A stretch of DNA of 64,000 nt from Exilibacterium sp. (GCA_028280195.1 JANQMH010000021.1:62001-126000); one strand, 5' to 3'; shown: positions 17,884-27,296, counted from the first letter of the stretch. The notes: a model not told the origin generated them from the sequence alone. Made by a program: numbers and translations.

Positions 17884-19638
17884 ATGTCTGAGAATAAGAA
17901 TATCGTCGACGTTGTGGTTGTGGGATCCGGTGCCGGGGCAATGACTGCAGCGATCAAGGCCCATGACGAAGGATTGTCTGTGCTGGTGATCGAAAAAAGC
18001 AATGCCTATGGCGGGACTTCGGCCATGTCCGGTGGTGGTATCTGGATTCCCAACCACGGCAAGCCCTCAGCGGTTGAAGACTGCCCGGAAGATGCATGGC
18101 AATACACCCGGGGGCTGGTGGAGGACTGTGTCAGCGATGAACGGCTGAAAGCGTATTTGGAGCACGGCGCCGAGATGCTGCGGTATATGGAGGCCAACAC
18201 GCGCCTGGCATTCGAGCCACAGGATCTCTACCCCGATTACTACCCGCACGAGAGGGGCAGCAAACCGGGCGGGCGTACCCTGGACCCTTTACCCTATGAC
18301 GGTGGAGCACTGGGAGAGGCGTTTGACCAACTGCGCAGCCAGCACCCGCAGACTGTGGTAATGGGGCGCTATGCCATGACCATGGCGGAAGCGCGAAAGG
18401 TGTTCAGCAATGAACCCGGATGGTTGAAAACGATGGCCGGTGTAATACTGGGGTACTGGTGCAATCTGCCCGCGCGTCTAAAAGGGCGACGCGACCGGCG
18501 TTTGGTATTGGGCAATGCACTGATCGGTCGCTTGCGGCACTCGATGATGGACCGGGGTATACCGCTATATCTCAATACCGCCATGGGTGAGCTGCTTGCC
18601 AATAGTGATCGGGTGCTGGGTGTGAGAGCCAGGCGGAGCGGCAAAACCCTGGAATTCCATGCCCGCAAGGGTGTTATCCTCGCAGCTGGTGGTTTTGAGC
18701 GCAACCAAGCCATGCGTGAACAGTATCTGCCGGGGCCGACCTCTGCTCACTGGAGTGCGGGTAACCCGGGCAATACCGGCGATGCGATTCAGGCGGGCCT
18801 GGCGCTGGGTGCCGCGACATCTTTAATGCAGCACGCCTGGTGGGCCCCCGCTGTGTGTGTCGAAGGCGAGGAATTTTCCCGCATATTATTTGTGGAAAAA
18901 TCACTCCCCGGTTTGATATTCGTTAACTGCCGGGGGGAGCGTTACACCAACGAAGCGGCTCCTTACCAGGATTACGGCCCAAGCTGTTACGGTGCCCATT
19001 CGACTGCAGCCAGGACTGTGCCGGCCTATGCCATCTTTGATGCAAACTACCGTAAAAAATTCATGCTCGGGCCGATGATGCCCGGTAAAGTGATGCCGGA
19101 TGCACTTTTACCTGAGGCAGTGAAAAACGGATTTTACAACAAGGCTGATAGCATTGCCGAATTGGCGGAAAAGCTGCGGATGTCGGCGGATCGCCTGGGT
19201 AGAACCCTGGAACGCTTTAACGACTATGCCCGCCAGGGAGAAGACAAGGATTTTGGCCGCGGTGGCAACCTTCACGATCAGTACTATGGCGACAAAAATC
19301 ATGCACCCAATCCCTGTCTGGGTGGAATTGCAAAAGCACCGTTTTACGCGGTGCGTATCTATCCCGGTGACCTGGGTACCAAGGGCGGTTTGCTGACTGA
19401 TGAACACGCCCGTGTCCTGAAAGACAATGGTGAGGTGATCGAAGGTTTGTATGCCATTGGCAACAGCTCATCCTCAGTGGTGGGAACCAGGTACCCGGGA
19501 GCCGGTACCACCCTGGGGCCTGCCATGACTTTCGGTTATCTTGCCGCCTGTCACCTCGGTGCCGGGCGTGGCAGGGTCGCTACAGGTGCAGAGACCAGTG
19601 TGGCCAGGCAAGCAGCGGGTGTAGACAAATGGAGTTGA
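17884..19638 (+). CDS. kstD: 3-ketosteroid Delta1-dehydrogenase (KstD family flavoprotein)
   Basis: FAD enzyme that desaturates C1-C2 of 3-ketosteroids, preparing ring B opening. 584 residues. The Rossmann motif is VVVGSGAGAMTAAI, followed by the KstD signature YGGTSAMSGGGIWIP. The C-terminal flavin and substrate segment reads GLYAIGNSSSSVVGTRYPG then GTTLGPAMTFGYLA, with the tyrosine and TLGPA expected in KstD. It lies 46 nt after ksi and overlaps the next flavoprotein gene by 10 nt. Confidence 0.88.
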   Translation: MSENKNIVDVVVVGSGAGAMTAAIKAHDEGLSVLVIEKSNAYGGTSAMSGGGIWIPNHGKPSAVEDCPEDAWQYTRGLVEDCVSDERLKAYLEHGAEMLRYMEANTRLAFEPQDLYPDYYPHERGSKPGGRTLDPLPYDGGALGEAFDQLRSQHPQTVVMGRYAMTMAEARKVFSNEPGWLKTMAGVILGYWCNLPARLKGRRDRRLVLGNALIGRLRHSMMDRGIPLYLNTAMGELLANSDRVLGVRARRSGKTLEFHARKGVILAAGGFERNQAMREQYLPGPTSAHWSAGNPGNTGDAIQAGLALGAATSLMQHAWWAPAVCVEGEEFSRILFVEKSLPGLIFVNCRGERYTNEAAPYQDYGPSCYGAHSTAARTVPAYAIFDANYRKKFMLGPMMPGKVMPDALLPEAVKNGFYNKADSIAELAEKLRMSADRLGRTLERFNDYARQGEDKDFGRGGNLHDQYYGDKNHAPNPCLGGIAKAPFYAVRIYPGDLGTKGGLLTDEHARVLKDNGEVIEGLYAIGNSSSSVVGTRYPGAGTTLGPAMTFGYLAACHLGAGRGRVATGAETSVARQAAGVDKWS

Positions 19639-21278
19639 GAGCAAACGCCGTCAAGGCAACTGGCGAGTCGCCGTTGCGGCTCAGTCGTGCCAGCGACATC
19701 GATTGGCACGAGTGCACCGAGGTGGTGGTTGTGGGCTTCGGTGCGGCCGGCGCTTGTACTGCTCTGGAGGCCGCTGCCAACGGTGCCCGGGTCACCTTGT
19801 TGGATCGACTCTCCGGCGGTGGTGCCAGTGCCCTTAGCGGCGGCGTGGTTTACGCCGGCGGCGGTACAACCATACAGCAACAGGCCGGTGAGCAGGACAG
19901 CGTAGACAATATGTTTGCCTATTTGCAACAGGAGGTGCAGGGGGCCGTCAGCGATGACACCCTGCGTGACTTTTGTGAAAAAAGTGCCGCCAACCTGGCC
20001 TGGTTGGAATCCCATGGTGCACACTACGATGCGAAAGCCTACGATGAAAAAACCTCTTATCCACCGGATGGGTATTTTCTTTACTACAGCGGCAATGAAA
20101 CTTCCGCACCTTACCGGCACCTGGCGCAACCGGTGCGCCGGGGTCATCGTACCAAAGGCAGAGGCCTGACGGGGCGGGTATTGCTCGGTGCTCTGCGGAA
20201 TTCGATTGAAAAAAACACCCGCATTTCGGTGAAGGTTCATACAGAAGTCCGGCGGCTGATAACCGACGGGGACAATCGCGTGCTCGGAGTCGAAGTTCTG
20301 GCAGCTCCCACAGGGTGCTGGATGCGCTATCTGATGGATCAGCTCAATAAGCTGGGTAATGCTTTTATTATGCTGGCCCCCGGGTTGGGAAAGGTATTTC
20401 GTTCACGGGTACACGCGCTGAGAGCGCGCGGCAGTGTTCGCCGCCTGCGGGCTGAGCGCGGTGTGGTCCTCTGTACCGGTGGCTTTATCGCCAACAGAGA
20501 GATGGTAAAAAAGTATGCACCCGCCTATACGGGTGTGCGGCCGCTGGGGGAGGACTGCCACGGCAGTGGCATTCTGCTGGGCCATAGCGTGGGTGGCGCA
20601 CTGAAGTATATGGATCGCGTTTCAGCCTGGCGTTTCTTTTCCCCGCCTGCCTGTTTAATCGAGGGTTTAATGGTGGGTGCCGACGGGCGTCGGCTCTGTA
20701 ACGAAGACCTATACGGCGCCACGACGGCCGACCATCTGGTCCGGCACAGTAAGGGTAAAGGGTGGTTGCTTGTCGATCAGGCCTTGTTTGATCGGGCCAA
20801 GACCGAAGCGCGTCCCGGCAGCATGCCCTGGAATCAATGGCTGCCGGCGCGCCTGTTGCTGCATACCAGCGTTGTCAAAGCCGGCAGCATTGCACAACTG
20901 GCCGGCAAAATCGACCTGGATGCAGAGGCGCTGCAACAGGTGGTAACCAGATTCAATCGCGGTTGTACCCGTGATGACGATGAGTTTGACAAGCTTGGGA
21001 AATACCTGCGCCCCCTGGGTGAAGGCCCGTATTATGCGATGAACATCTCTATCGGCAACGCCAAGGTACCCTGCCTGTCGATGACCCTCGGCGGCCTGGT
21101 GGTGGATGAGCACAACGGTCAGGTAAAAAATGCCGATGGCAAAGTGATTGCCGGTCTTTATGCCGCTGGCCGGTCAGCCGTGGGCCTGTGTTCCCAGTCT
21201 TATATCAGTGGCCTGTCATTGGCGGATTGCGTGTATTCCGGCCGGCGGGCTGGCGCGCACTGCATTGGCTGTGATTGA
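19629..21278 (+). CDS. KstD/fumarate-reductase family flavoprotein, possible 3-ketosteroid Delta4-(5alpha)-dehydrogenase
   Basis: FAD-dependent oxidoreductase, 549 residues. The dinucleotide motif is VVVGFGAAGACTALEAA, followed by GGGASALSGGVVYAGGG. The C-terminus reads GLYAAGRSAVGLCSQSYISG and LSLADCVYSGRRAG, which resembles the Kst4D/5alpha-reductase-type branch rather than Delta1 KstD (no TLGPA.TFGY). A role in removing 5alpha-hydrogen from 5alpha-steroids is therefore a reasonable inference. Its first 10 nt overlap the kstD gene, so the two are translationally coupled. The substrate is not established. Confidence 0.72.
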   Translation: MELRANAVKATGESPLRLSRASDIDWHECTEVVVVGFGAAGACTALEAAANGARVTLLDRLSGGGASALSGGVVYAGGGTTIQQQAGEQDSVDNMFAYLQQEVQGAVSDDTLRDFCEKSAANLAWLESHGAHYDAKAYDEKTSYPPDGYFLYYSGNETSAPYRHLAQPVRRGHRTKGRGLTGRVLLGALRNSIEKNTRISVKVHTEVRRLITDGDNRVLGVEVLAAPTGCWMRYLMDQLNKLGNAFIMLAPGLGKVFRSRVHALRARGSVRRLRAERGVVLCTGGFIANREMVKKYAPAYTGVRPLGEDCHGSGILLGHSVGGALKYMDRVSAWRFFSPPACLIEGLMVGADGRRLCNEDLYGATTADHLVRHSKGKGWLLVDQALFDRAKTEARPGSMPWNQWLPARLLLHTSVVKAGSIAQLAGKIDLDAEALQQVVTRFNRGCTRDDDEFDKLGKYLRPLGEGPYYAMNISIGNAKVPCLSMTLGGLVVDEHNGQVKNADGKVIAGLYAAGRSAVGLCSQSYISGLSLADCVYSGRRAGAHCIGCD

Positions 21279-21361
21279 TATGGAAGTGGAGCTGGTTAAC
21301 GTCTTTTTCTAAAGTTGCCATCTCGGAAATCGACGGTGGTGGGGCCAAGAAGGGTGTATCT

Positions 21362-22126
21362 ATGACAGATCGAGTAGCAGGTAAAATTGCCATTGTGACC
21401 GGTGCCAGCCGCGGGGTTGGCCTAGCCGATGCGAAGTTGTTGAGTCGCGAGGGGGCTACCGTCATTATGACCGACATCAACGCCGAGCCGGGCCGACAGG
21501 CAGCGCTGGAAATAGGCGGCAATGCCCGCTTTGTCAGTCAGGATGTGAGTGACGAAGCCGGTTGGCAAGCGCTGATCGCCATGGTGGAAAAAGAATACGG
21601 TCGTCTGGATATCCTGGTAAACAATGCTGCCATCCTGCAGTTGGCGGATATCAAAGCGGAAACGCTGGAGGGCTGGCGTCGAGTGCAGGCGGTAAACAGT
21701 GATGGTATTTTCCTGGCAATCAAATATGCCCTGCCCTTAATGGAGCGGTCCGGTGGCGGTTCGATTGTCAATATGTCCTCTTCCTCCGCGCTTTGCGGCA
21801 TGCCGGCAATTCCCGCTTACTCTGCCGCCAAGGCCGCGGTGCGCGGTTTGACTCAAAGTGTGGCGGTTTATTGCCACAAGGCGGGCAACAAGGTGCGCTG
21901 CAATACCATCCACCCCGACGGAATCGCAACGCCCATGATGATGGAGATTGCCGATAAAGGCCTGGTGGTCAATGGGGACAAGGCTGAGCAGGCGGCCAGT
22001 TATGTATGTATGCCGGAGGATGTGGCCAATACGGTCTTATTCTTGGTGTCGGATGAGTCCTGTCATATAAACGGTGCGGCGATCTGCCTGGATAATTCCG
22101 CAACCATCACACCGCCTTATTTATAG
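21362..22126 (+). CDS. 3beta/17beta-hydroxysteroid dehydrogenase-like SDR
   Basis: SDR, 254 residues. TGASRGVGLADAK cofactor motif, NNAA, Ser in VNMSSSSA and YSAAKAAV. The C-terminal NTIHPDGIATPMM followed by YVCMPEDV and LVSDES is strikingly similar to Comamonas testosteroni 3beta/17beta-HSD (SIHPDGIYTPMM, AYMPE, LASDES, from memory). It would oxidise the 3beta- or 17beta-hydroxyl group, the entry step that feeds KSI and KstD. I start at 21362 with AAGGG upstream; the frame is open to 21275. It faces the convergent regulator. Confidence 0.8.
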   Translation: MTDRVAGKIAIVTGASRGVGLADAKLLSREGATVIMTDINAEPGRQAALEIGGNARFVSQDVSDEAGWQALIAMVEKEYGRLDILVNNAAILQLADIKAETLEGWRRVQAVNSDGIFLAIKYALPLMERSGGGSIVNMSSSSALCGMPAIPAYSAAKAAVRGLTQSVAVYCHKAGNKVRCNTIHPDGIATPMMMEIADKGLVVNGDKAEQAASYVCMPEDVANTVLFLVSDESCHINGAAICLDNSATITPPYL

Positions 22127-22193
22127 GGCACTTTGAAACTGCCGCGGCGATTTAAAGGGTGTTCGAAAACGCCGTAAGATCTGCTGGACTTGT

Positions 22194-23348
22194 TTATGAA
22201 ACTGAGGCCAGGCTTTTCAACACCATACTTACCAGCATCGATTGTTGGGTGACCCCGGTTTTGGCAAAGATCGCTCGCAGATGCGCACGGGCTGTATTCT
22301 TGGTGATACCCAGATCGGCGGCGGCTTCATCCATGGTTTTTCCCTCGGCCAGTATAATCGCCAGGGTTGCTTCCGAGAGGGTCAATCCGTACAGGTGCAT
22401 AAACAGACGTACCGAAACCTCCATATTCTGTTCTGGGTCCTGGATGAAAATCATCACCCGGGGCGTGCTTTCCGCCTCGATATTGCGATCTATGAACAGT
22501 GGCTTGATCACCATTTCATAGTCCGGTTTGCCGGAAGGACGCGGTATGGCAATTGCGTTAATCGGCAGTCGCGTGCTGGTATTCCTGGTGTTCAAGGCCT
22601 CGTCGATATAACCTTTCAGTCTGTGATTGAGTTCGCTGTTTTTAAGCTGCAAATGCCGGTGTACCTGATGGATTCCATCTTTGGCTGCCAGCAGTTTTTT
22701 TGCGCTGCCGTTGAGATGGAGAATCTGGCCGTGCTTGTTCAGGTTGACAATGCCAATAGCCCTTTTTGACATGGACTCAGCATAGACTTGCCGCTCGGAA
22801 TTCAGCTGGTGATGCCTGAGCGCCTGGGAGACAGCGCGTTGCAGATGGGGGGCCAGAAGGGTGATGAAGGCTTTCTCCCGATCATTGAAATCCGCCTGCT
22901 CAGGGCTGCGGGTCAGGCGCAGGGAAAAGCGCTTGCCCTGGTTGTCCTGCAAATCCATGCCGGCGATATAGCCGATCTCTAAGGGCTGTAAAAACAGTCG
23001 GTAGTAGTCACTCTCGACCAGCCTTTGCTGAGGAATCAAGTCTCCCAGGGTGACCACTTCACCGAAGGGCAGGTCGATCAAGGGGTCCAGGGTAAAGTAG
23101 TTCTCCGTGTAAATGTTCCGTGAATCTTCCAGCAGGGTCGCCGGGGCGTTGCCGCCGGCGTTAAACAGCAGGCCGCTGTCGTTGAGAGAGGGGGGGCGCA
23201 ACATCAAAGTGGCGAACTGCAGGGCCAACAGCGCCTGCAGCTGAGCCAAAAAACTTTGCCAGGGGTCGGTTTCTTCGGCGCCCTGGTAGAGATTGTTTAG
23301 TAGTTTGCTAAAGGTGGAAAGATCACCTATTGCCTGTTGGGAGTGCAT
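22194..23348 (-). CDS. LuxR-family transcriptional regulator (TeiR-like)
   Basis: 384 residues. The C-terminal LuxR-type HTH (about 320-384) reads GLTLSEATLAIILAEGKTMD and DLGITKNTARAHLRAIFAKT. The middle has a PAS-like stretch (RAIGIVNLNKHGQILHLN). The long N-terminal sensory region has no recognised domain. Size, layout and position beside HSD/KSI/KstD genes recall TeiR, the testosterone-inducible LuxR-type activator of Comamonas, so it may control this block. It is convergent with the HSD gene; 67 nt separate the stops. Confidence 0.75.
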   Translation of the reverse strand: MHSQQAIGDLSTFSKLLNNLYQGAEETDPWQSFLAQLQALLALQFATLMLRPPSLNDSGLLFNAGGNAPATLLEDSRNIYTENYFTLDPLIDLPFGEVVTLGDLIPQQRLVESDYYRLFLQPLEIGYIAGMDLQDNQGKRFSLRLTRSPEQADFNDREKAFITLLAPHLQRAVSQALRHHQLNSERQVYAESMSKRAIGIVNLNKHGQILHLNGSAKKLLAAKDGIHQVHRHLQLKNSELNHRLKGYIDEALNTRNTSTRLPINAIAIPRPSGKPDYEMVIKPLFIDRNIEAESTPRVMIFIQDPEQNMEVSVRLFMHLYGLTLSEATLAIILAEGKTMDEAAADLGITKNTARAHLRAIFAKTGVTQQSMLVSMVLKSLASVS

Positions 23349-23812
23349 TATTATCCGCTCTCATGACAGTTTATTCAGACTCACCTTGAGGTTGAGTTGC
23401 CAGCGGCACAGCCATGTTGTAACGAGTTGAAGGGTCAAGTGCTGGGAGTATAACGCTTGTTTTGGGCATTGTGTCCGGGTTATCGGGGAGAGTGGGTAAA
23501 AGTGTCTATAAATCAATAAGTTAAAGATTGTTATCGCGCCAGTGAAGGGCAGGGTCGACCGATTTGACTGATCGGCAAAAAAATCAATAAAAAACAAATG
23601 CTTATGCCATGGCTTGCCTGAATGTTCTTAAAGGGGGGCGGTGTGAGAAGCAGTTTTTATAAGGGCGGTGCAGGCGGAGATTTTGCTTGCACCGAGTTGA
23701 TGGGTACAGAGTCCGTAGTGCCTGGGATAAAGGCGGCAGCGGGGGTGGAGATGGTGCCAATGCCACCGGCGCCAACCGCGGTGGCCATCGCCAACCGTCA
23801 ATTAAAGAAAGC
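23349..23812. other. intergenic region, no gene recognised
   Basis: 464 nt between the start of the LuxR-type gene and the stop of the XRE-cupin gene. It must hold the LuxR-gene promoter. A 64-codon open frame at 23622-23816 (Gly/Ala-rich, GGGGGG upstream) has no recognisable similarity and I do not call it a gene. An AT-rich stretch at 23500-23600 is the best place for a promoter. Confidence 0.5.
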
Positions 23813-24529
23813 CTAACCCGTTCTGACGCCGAAGGGTTTTTTAGGTTTGCCGTTATTCACAACCGGGTCCATCATCACAATATTCAGGACTTTGGCTTTT
23901 TTTCGGCCTTTTGCTATGTATGAGTGTGGAATTTTTCCGGCGAACATGGCGCTGCCACCTTCGGGTATGTCAACGGGGTCCTGCCCTTCAAAATGCAGCG
24001 TCAATATCCCGCCCAGGACATAACAGAACTCGACGCCCTCATGCCCTTTGAGGCCGCCGGCATCGTCAAGGTTTTTCGCAGATACTTCAAAAATCAGCGG
24101 TTGCGCAAGATGAGCGAATGCGCTGTCAGTATTCGGCGCCCAGTGCGTGTAACCTTGTATGGAATTGGAGGGCGCTTCTCCAGGCATTGTCACACTGATA
24201 ATATTGTCTCTTTTCTGCGCGTTGTCGGGGCTTATCAAGTCAGTCAGCGAGATCTTCAGGCCTGCCATAATTTTTAACAAAACAGGGAAAGTGGGTGACA
24301 TTTTGTTGGTTTCAATACGGGAAAGTGTGGCGGCGGGAATACCGGTTAAATCACTTGCGGCATTAAGTGACAGCTTTTCCTGTTCGCGAAAGCGCCTTAT
24401 CCTGGCTCCCATTTCACCACTTATTTGTTGTGCTTCACTGTCTCTGCGCCACACGCTTCTTCCAGGGTTATCCTGTTCTTTTTTGCGCGCTTTACCTGCG
24501 TTTTTGGTCGCCTTTTTTATGGCCGCCAT
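23813..24529 (-). CDS. XRE-family regulator with C-terminal cupin domain
   Basis: 238 residues. A basic N-terminus (about 1-35) is followed by an HTH_3 domain (about 38-95: IRRFREQEKLSLNAASDLTG then IPAATLSRIETNKMSP) and a cupin_2 sensor domain (about 160-235: GVEFCYVLGGILTLHFEGQ, GGSAMFAGKIPHSY). Regulators of this type bind a small effector in the cupin. It lies at the edge of the 25-37.7 kb catabolic island and is the only regulator there, so it is the best candidate to read the paired TTAC-N6-GTAA operators. GAGGA lies 7 nt before the ATG. Confidence 0.85.
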   Translation of the reverse strand: MAAIKKATKNAGKARKKEQDNPGRSVWRRDSEAQQISGEMGARIRRFREQEKLSLNAASDLTGIPAATLSRIETNKMSPTFPVLLKIMAGLKISLTDLISPDNAQKRDNIISVTMPGEAPSNSIQGYTHWAPNTDSAFAHLAQPLIFEVSAKNLDDAGGLKGHEGVEFCYVLGGILTLHFEGQDPVDIPEGGSAMFAGKIPHSYIAKGRKKAKVLNIVMMDPVVNNGKPKKPFGVRTG

Positions 24530-24570
24530 AGGGTCGTCCTCAATATCGGGTTGGAAAAAGTCAACGGATT

Positions 24571-24605
24571 GTGAAAATTATACATATGTCCTTTGCGGTT
24601 TTCAC
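24571..24605. promoter_or_regulatory. inverted repeat upstream of the XRE-cupin gene
   Basis: GTGAAAA (24571-24577) and TTTTCAC (24599-24605) face each other across 21 nt, 40-75 nt upstream of the regulator's start. A candidate autoregulatory operator. It does not match the TTAC-N6-GTAA pairs. Confidence 0.35.
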
Positions 24606-24778
24606 AGAAACGCCTAAAAATGATTAGCTGTACCTGAAGCCGTCTGTCCATAAATTCGGCTTAAAGCCCCTGTGTTTCTCCGCCCGAGTCATTGCCGTTA
24701 TTGGCAGTGACTGCCGCGTGTATAACAGTTGAGTTACTTTGCATGCATAGCCTGCGTTTATTTGGGGTTGATTTTAAC

Positions 24779-24815
24779 TTACGGATATGTAATATTCAAA
24801 TTTACGTATCGGTAA
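24779..24815. promoter_or_regulatory. paired operator, copy A (upstream of BKACE gene)
   Basis: TTACGGATATGTAA (24779-24792) and TTACGTATCGGTAA (24802-24815), start-to-start distance 23 bp. Each is a TTAC-N6-GTAA palindrome, and the second is close to the reverse complement of the first. Copies B and C lie at 27455 and 31083. It is 218 nt upstream of the BKACE start; the stretch between contains several short GC-rich inverted repeats (for example AGGCGGC at 24953 with GCCGCCT at 24991) and no convincing gene. Confidence 0.8.
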
Positions 24816-25032
24816 TATTGCCGCACTGCTGCTTGAAATGATTCGACAGGGGAAACCGGTGCCCCGCTTGCCTGCGGCGGCGATGGCTCTGGAACAGGTT
24901 GTTCGCTGAACATAGCGGCTTGAGCGGCGAGAGGGTGTACCCGCTTTAGGTAAGGCGGCATCGAGCGGCCAACGTGTGTTGGGTAGCGAAGCCGCCTGTA
25001 GATTACGTCAATAGTTTGGGAAAGAAGCTATT

Positions 25033-25923
25033 ATGAGAAAAGTTATTTTGACCTGCGCCGTTGTCGGTGAGAATGAGTACAATCGCGATCATCCGAACTT
25101 TCCTGTGACGCCCCGGGAGATCGCCGATGCGGCGCTGGAGGCGACTGACGCCGGTGCTTCTGCGGTACACCTGCATGTTCGCGACCCGCAGACGGGAGCG
25201 GGTAGCCGCGATCCCGACCTGTTTTTGGATATGGCGACACGCGTCCGGGAAAATGGGGTTAAGTCTGTTATCAATATCACTTGTGGCGGCGGCGCTACTT
25301 TTTGCCCTGACCCCAGTGACGAAAGCCGGGCTGGGCCGGGCTCGGATATGGCGTTAGCCGAGGAGCGGGTGCGGCATATCGAAATGACGCTGCCGGAAGT
25401 CTGCTCCCTGGATGTCACTACCCAAAACCAAAAGGATGGCGATAAGGAATATGTCTATCTCAATACGGAATCGACCCTGCGCAAGATGGCGAAACGTTTT
25501 CAGGGGTTGGGGGTTAAGCCGGAGATTGAAGTATTCGCTCCGGGTGATGTGCTATTGGCCAATCAAATGCTGGCAGAAGGGCTGTTCGATGCGCCGCCGC
25601 TATACCAGATAGTGACGGGGACTAAATGGGGATTGCCGTCAACACCTGAAACCCTGATCTATATGCGCAACTTGCTACCGCCGAATGCCGTGTGGAGTGC
25701 CTTTGGCATTGCGCGTATGCAGATGCCGATGGTGGCCCAGTCGGTATTATTGGGCGGCAATGTACGGGTTGGCCTGGAGGATAACCTCTATCTGAAACGC
25801 GGCGTCTTTGCCAGCAATGGCCAACTGGTTGAGCGGGCCAGAACCATTATTGAATGCATGGGCTTCGATGTCGCCACACCGGCAGAGGCGCGCGACATTC
25901 TGGGTTTAAATGCCAAACGCTGA
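25033..25923 (+). CDS. beta-keto acid cleavage enzyme (BKACE, DUF849)
   Basis: Zn-dependent TIM-barrel enzyme that transfers a beta-keto acid's acyl group to the CoA of acetyl-CoA, giving an acyl-CoA and acetoacetate. 296 residues. H46 and H48 in AVHLHVRD match the metal ligands of the lysine-pathway enzyme Kce, and E249 in GLEDNLYLKRG the third ligand. NITCGGGAT and EIEVFAPGD correspond to further active-site strands. The substrate is unknown. It leads an operon with a thioesterase 18 nt downstream and follows operator copy A. Confidence 0.9.
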   Translation: MRKVILTCAVVGENEYNRDHPNFPVTPREIADAALEATDAGASAVHLHVRDPQTGAGSRDPDLFLDMATRVRENGVKSVINITCGGGATFCPDPSDESRAGPGSDMALAEERVRHIEMTLPEVCSLDVTTQNQKDGDKEYVYLNTESTLRKMAKRFQGLGVKPEIEVFAPGDVLLANQMLAEGLFDAPPLYQIVTGTKWGLPSTPETLIYMRNLLPPNAVWSAFGIARMQMPMVAQSVLLGGNVRVGLEDNLYLKRGVFASNGQLVERARTIIECMGFDVATPAEARDILGLNAKR

Positions 25924-25941
25924 AAACCAGGGGAGAAAGCG

Positions 25942-26364
25942 GTGAAGCTCTACGGCAAACAGATCGTGCATCCCTGGTTGTGCGACAGTATGGGCCATTT
26001 GACAACCCGCCATTATATGGCGTTATTTGATGATGCCTCTTATCACCTGCTGTCGGAAAGCAGTGGCTGGCAGCCAAACGATTCAGCGGGACCGTGGCGG
26101 GGAAAAGGATGGGCCGATGTCAGTCAAAACCTGCAGTATCTGGCGGAAATGCATTCTGGCTCCCTGGTTGAAATTTATGGGCAGCTGCTGAGGGTTGGTA
26201 ATAAGTCGGTAACATTTGCATTGGAAATGCGCGAAAAGTTCACAGGCAATACCGCAGCAACTTTTGAGTCCACAGCCGTCTATTTTGATTTGGTCGAACG
26301 CAAGGCAACACCTCTGTGTGCAGCGATGCGAGACAAGATGAGTGCCTGCCTGGCGAATCAGTAA
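25942..26364 (+). CDS. hotdog acyl-CoA thioesterase (4HBT-like)
   Basis: 140 residues, GTG start with GGGGAGA upstream. The N-terminal WLCDSMGHLTTRHYMALFDDAS resembles the 4HBT/YbgC thioesterase motif (Asp before MGH, then an Asn or Thr and Tyr). Thioesterases fused to or next to BKACE-pathway dehydrogenases, as in carnitine breakdown, release the acyl-CoA product. Here it would hydrolyse the acyl-CoA that BKACE forms. The exact substrate is unknown. Confidence 0.78.
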   Translation: MKLYGKQIVHPWLCDSMGHLTTRHYMALFDDASYHLLSESSGWQPNDSAGPWRGKGWADVSQNLQYLAEMHSGSLVEIYGQLLRVGNKSVTFALEMREKFTGNTAATFESTAVYFDLVERKATPLCAAMRDKMSACLANQ

Positions 26365-26477
26365 GGCCGTATAGGTTGGCGACAACAAGCTATTCCCGGA
26401 CTTGGGTGCGGTACTGTTAATCGCGCCATGTGTTTTGGCCTGCCTGTCGTTCAGTAACAGTAGGAGTTAATCGACAA

Positions 26478-27239
26478 ATGAATCGACAAAATGTGCTTAT
26501 TACCGCCGGTGCTTCGGGCATTGGTTATGCCACTGTCAAGCGTTTTCTCGACGCCGGCGCAAGGGTTGCCGTGTGTGATATCGATCGACAAAAACTGCAA
26601 CAAACGAAACAGCGCCATCCGCAAGTCATGACGGCGCAAGTTGATGTCGGTAACTCGCAGGCAATACGCTCTTTTGTCGGCGATGTAGCGGAAAATCTTG
26701 GCGGTATCGATGTGGTGGTCAACAACGCGGGTATTGCCGGGCCGACGGCAGCGGTTGAGGATATTTCGGACGAAGAATGGTTGCCGTCGTTCAATGTCAA
26801 TATTCACGGGGTTTTTTATATGCTGCGCGAAGTGGTGCCGCTGATGAAAGCCCAGGGGGGAGGGGCGGTCATCAATATTTCTACCGGTTCAACCTTAACC
26901 GTGCCGCTAAACCGCTCCCCCTACATTGCTTCAAAGTGGGCTGTTGAAGGGCTGACCCGTGCTGTTGCGCGCGAGCTCGGTCCCGCCAATATTCGCGTCA
27001 ATGCTATCCGGCCCGGCATTGTCGACGGTGAGCGGATGCGCCGGGTACTGAATCGTATAGCTGTTGCCCAAAACACGACTGTGGAGGCGTTGGAAGCCGA
27101 GATGTTAGGTTATATTTCCATGCGTACCAAAATACAGCCGGAAGAAATCGGCGATATGGCTGTATTTCTGGCATCGGAAAAAGCCACGCATATCAGTGGG
27201 CAGTTGATCTCTGTCGATGGCAATATGGAGTGGGAATAA
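26478..27239 (+). CDS. SDR oxidoreductase
   Basis: Classical SDR of 253 residues: TAGASGIGYATV cofactor motif, NNAGIAG, catalytic Ser in INISTGST, then YIASKWAVEGLTRA (YxxxK) and NAIRPGIVDG. An acidic residue ending strand beta-2 (CDIDRQ) suggests NAD rather than NADP. Starts at 26478 with TAGGAG upstream. It follows BKACE and the thioesterase, 113 nt apart, and may oxidise an alcohol to the ketone that feeds the pathway. Confidence 0.8.
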   Translation: MNRQNVLITAGASGIGYATVKRFLDAGARVAVCDIDRQKLQQTKQRHPQVMTAQVDVGNSQAIRSFVGDVAENLGGIDVVVNNAGIAGPTAAVEDISDEEWLPSFNVNIHGVFYMLREVVPLMKAQGGGAVINISTGSTLTVPLNRSPYIASKWAVEGLTRAVARELGPANIRVNAIRPGIVDGERMRRVLNRIAVAQNTTVEALEAEMLGYISMRTKIQPEEIGDMAVFLASEKATHISGQLISVDGNMEWE

Positions 27240-27278
27240 AAGATACGATCGCTAGTGTGGAAGAAAGACCAGTAAAAA

Positions 27279-27296
27279 GCGGGAATATTTCCCCGC
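27279..27296. terminator. hairpin downstream of the SDR gene
   Basis: GCGGG (27279-27283) pairs with CCCGC (27292-27296), flanked by AAAAA on the left and AAAA on the right. On the minus strand this is a hairpin with a following T-run; on the plus strand it is only a weak stem-loop. Lies 40 nt after the SDR stop. Confidence 0.35.

Noticed and set aside
23622-23816. 64-codon open frame with GGGGGG upstream near the XRE gene
   Set aside because: Gly/Ala-rich, no recognisable similarity, no clear promoter or operon partner.
23813-24605. XRE regulator promoter carrying the paired TTAC-N6-GTAA operator
   Set aside because: Only an unrelated GTGAAAA inverted repeat is present there.
24779-24961. 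60-codon minus-strand frame between the XRE and BKACE genes
   Set aside because: It covers the operator and a GC-rich leader and has no family similarity.
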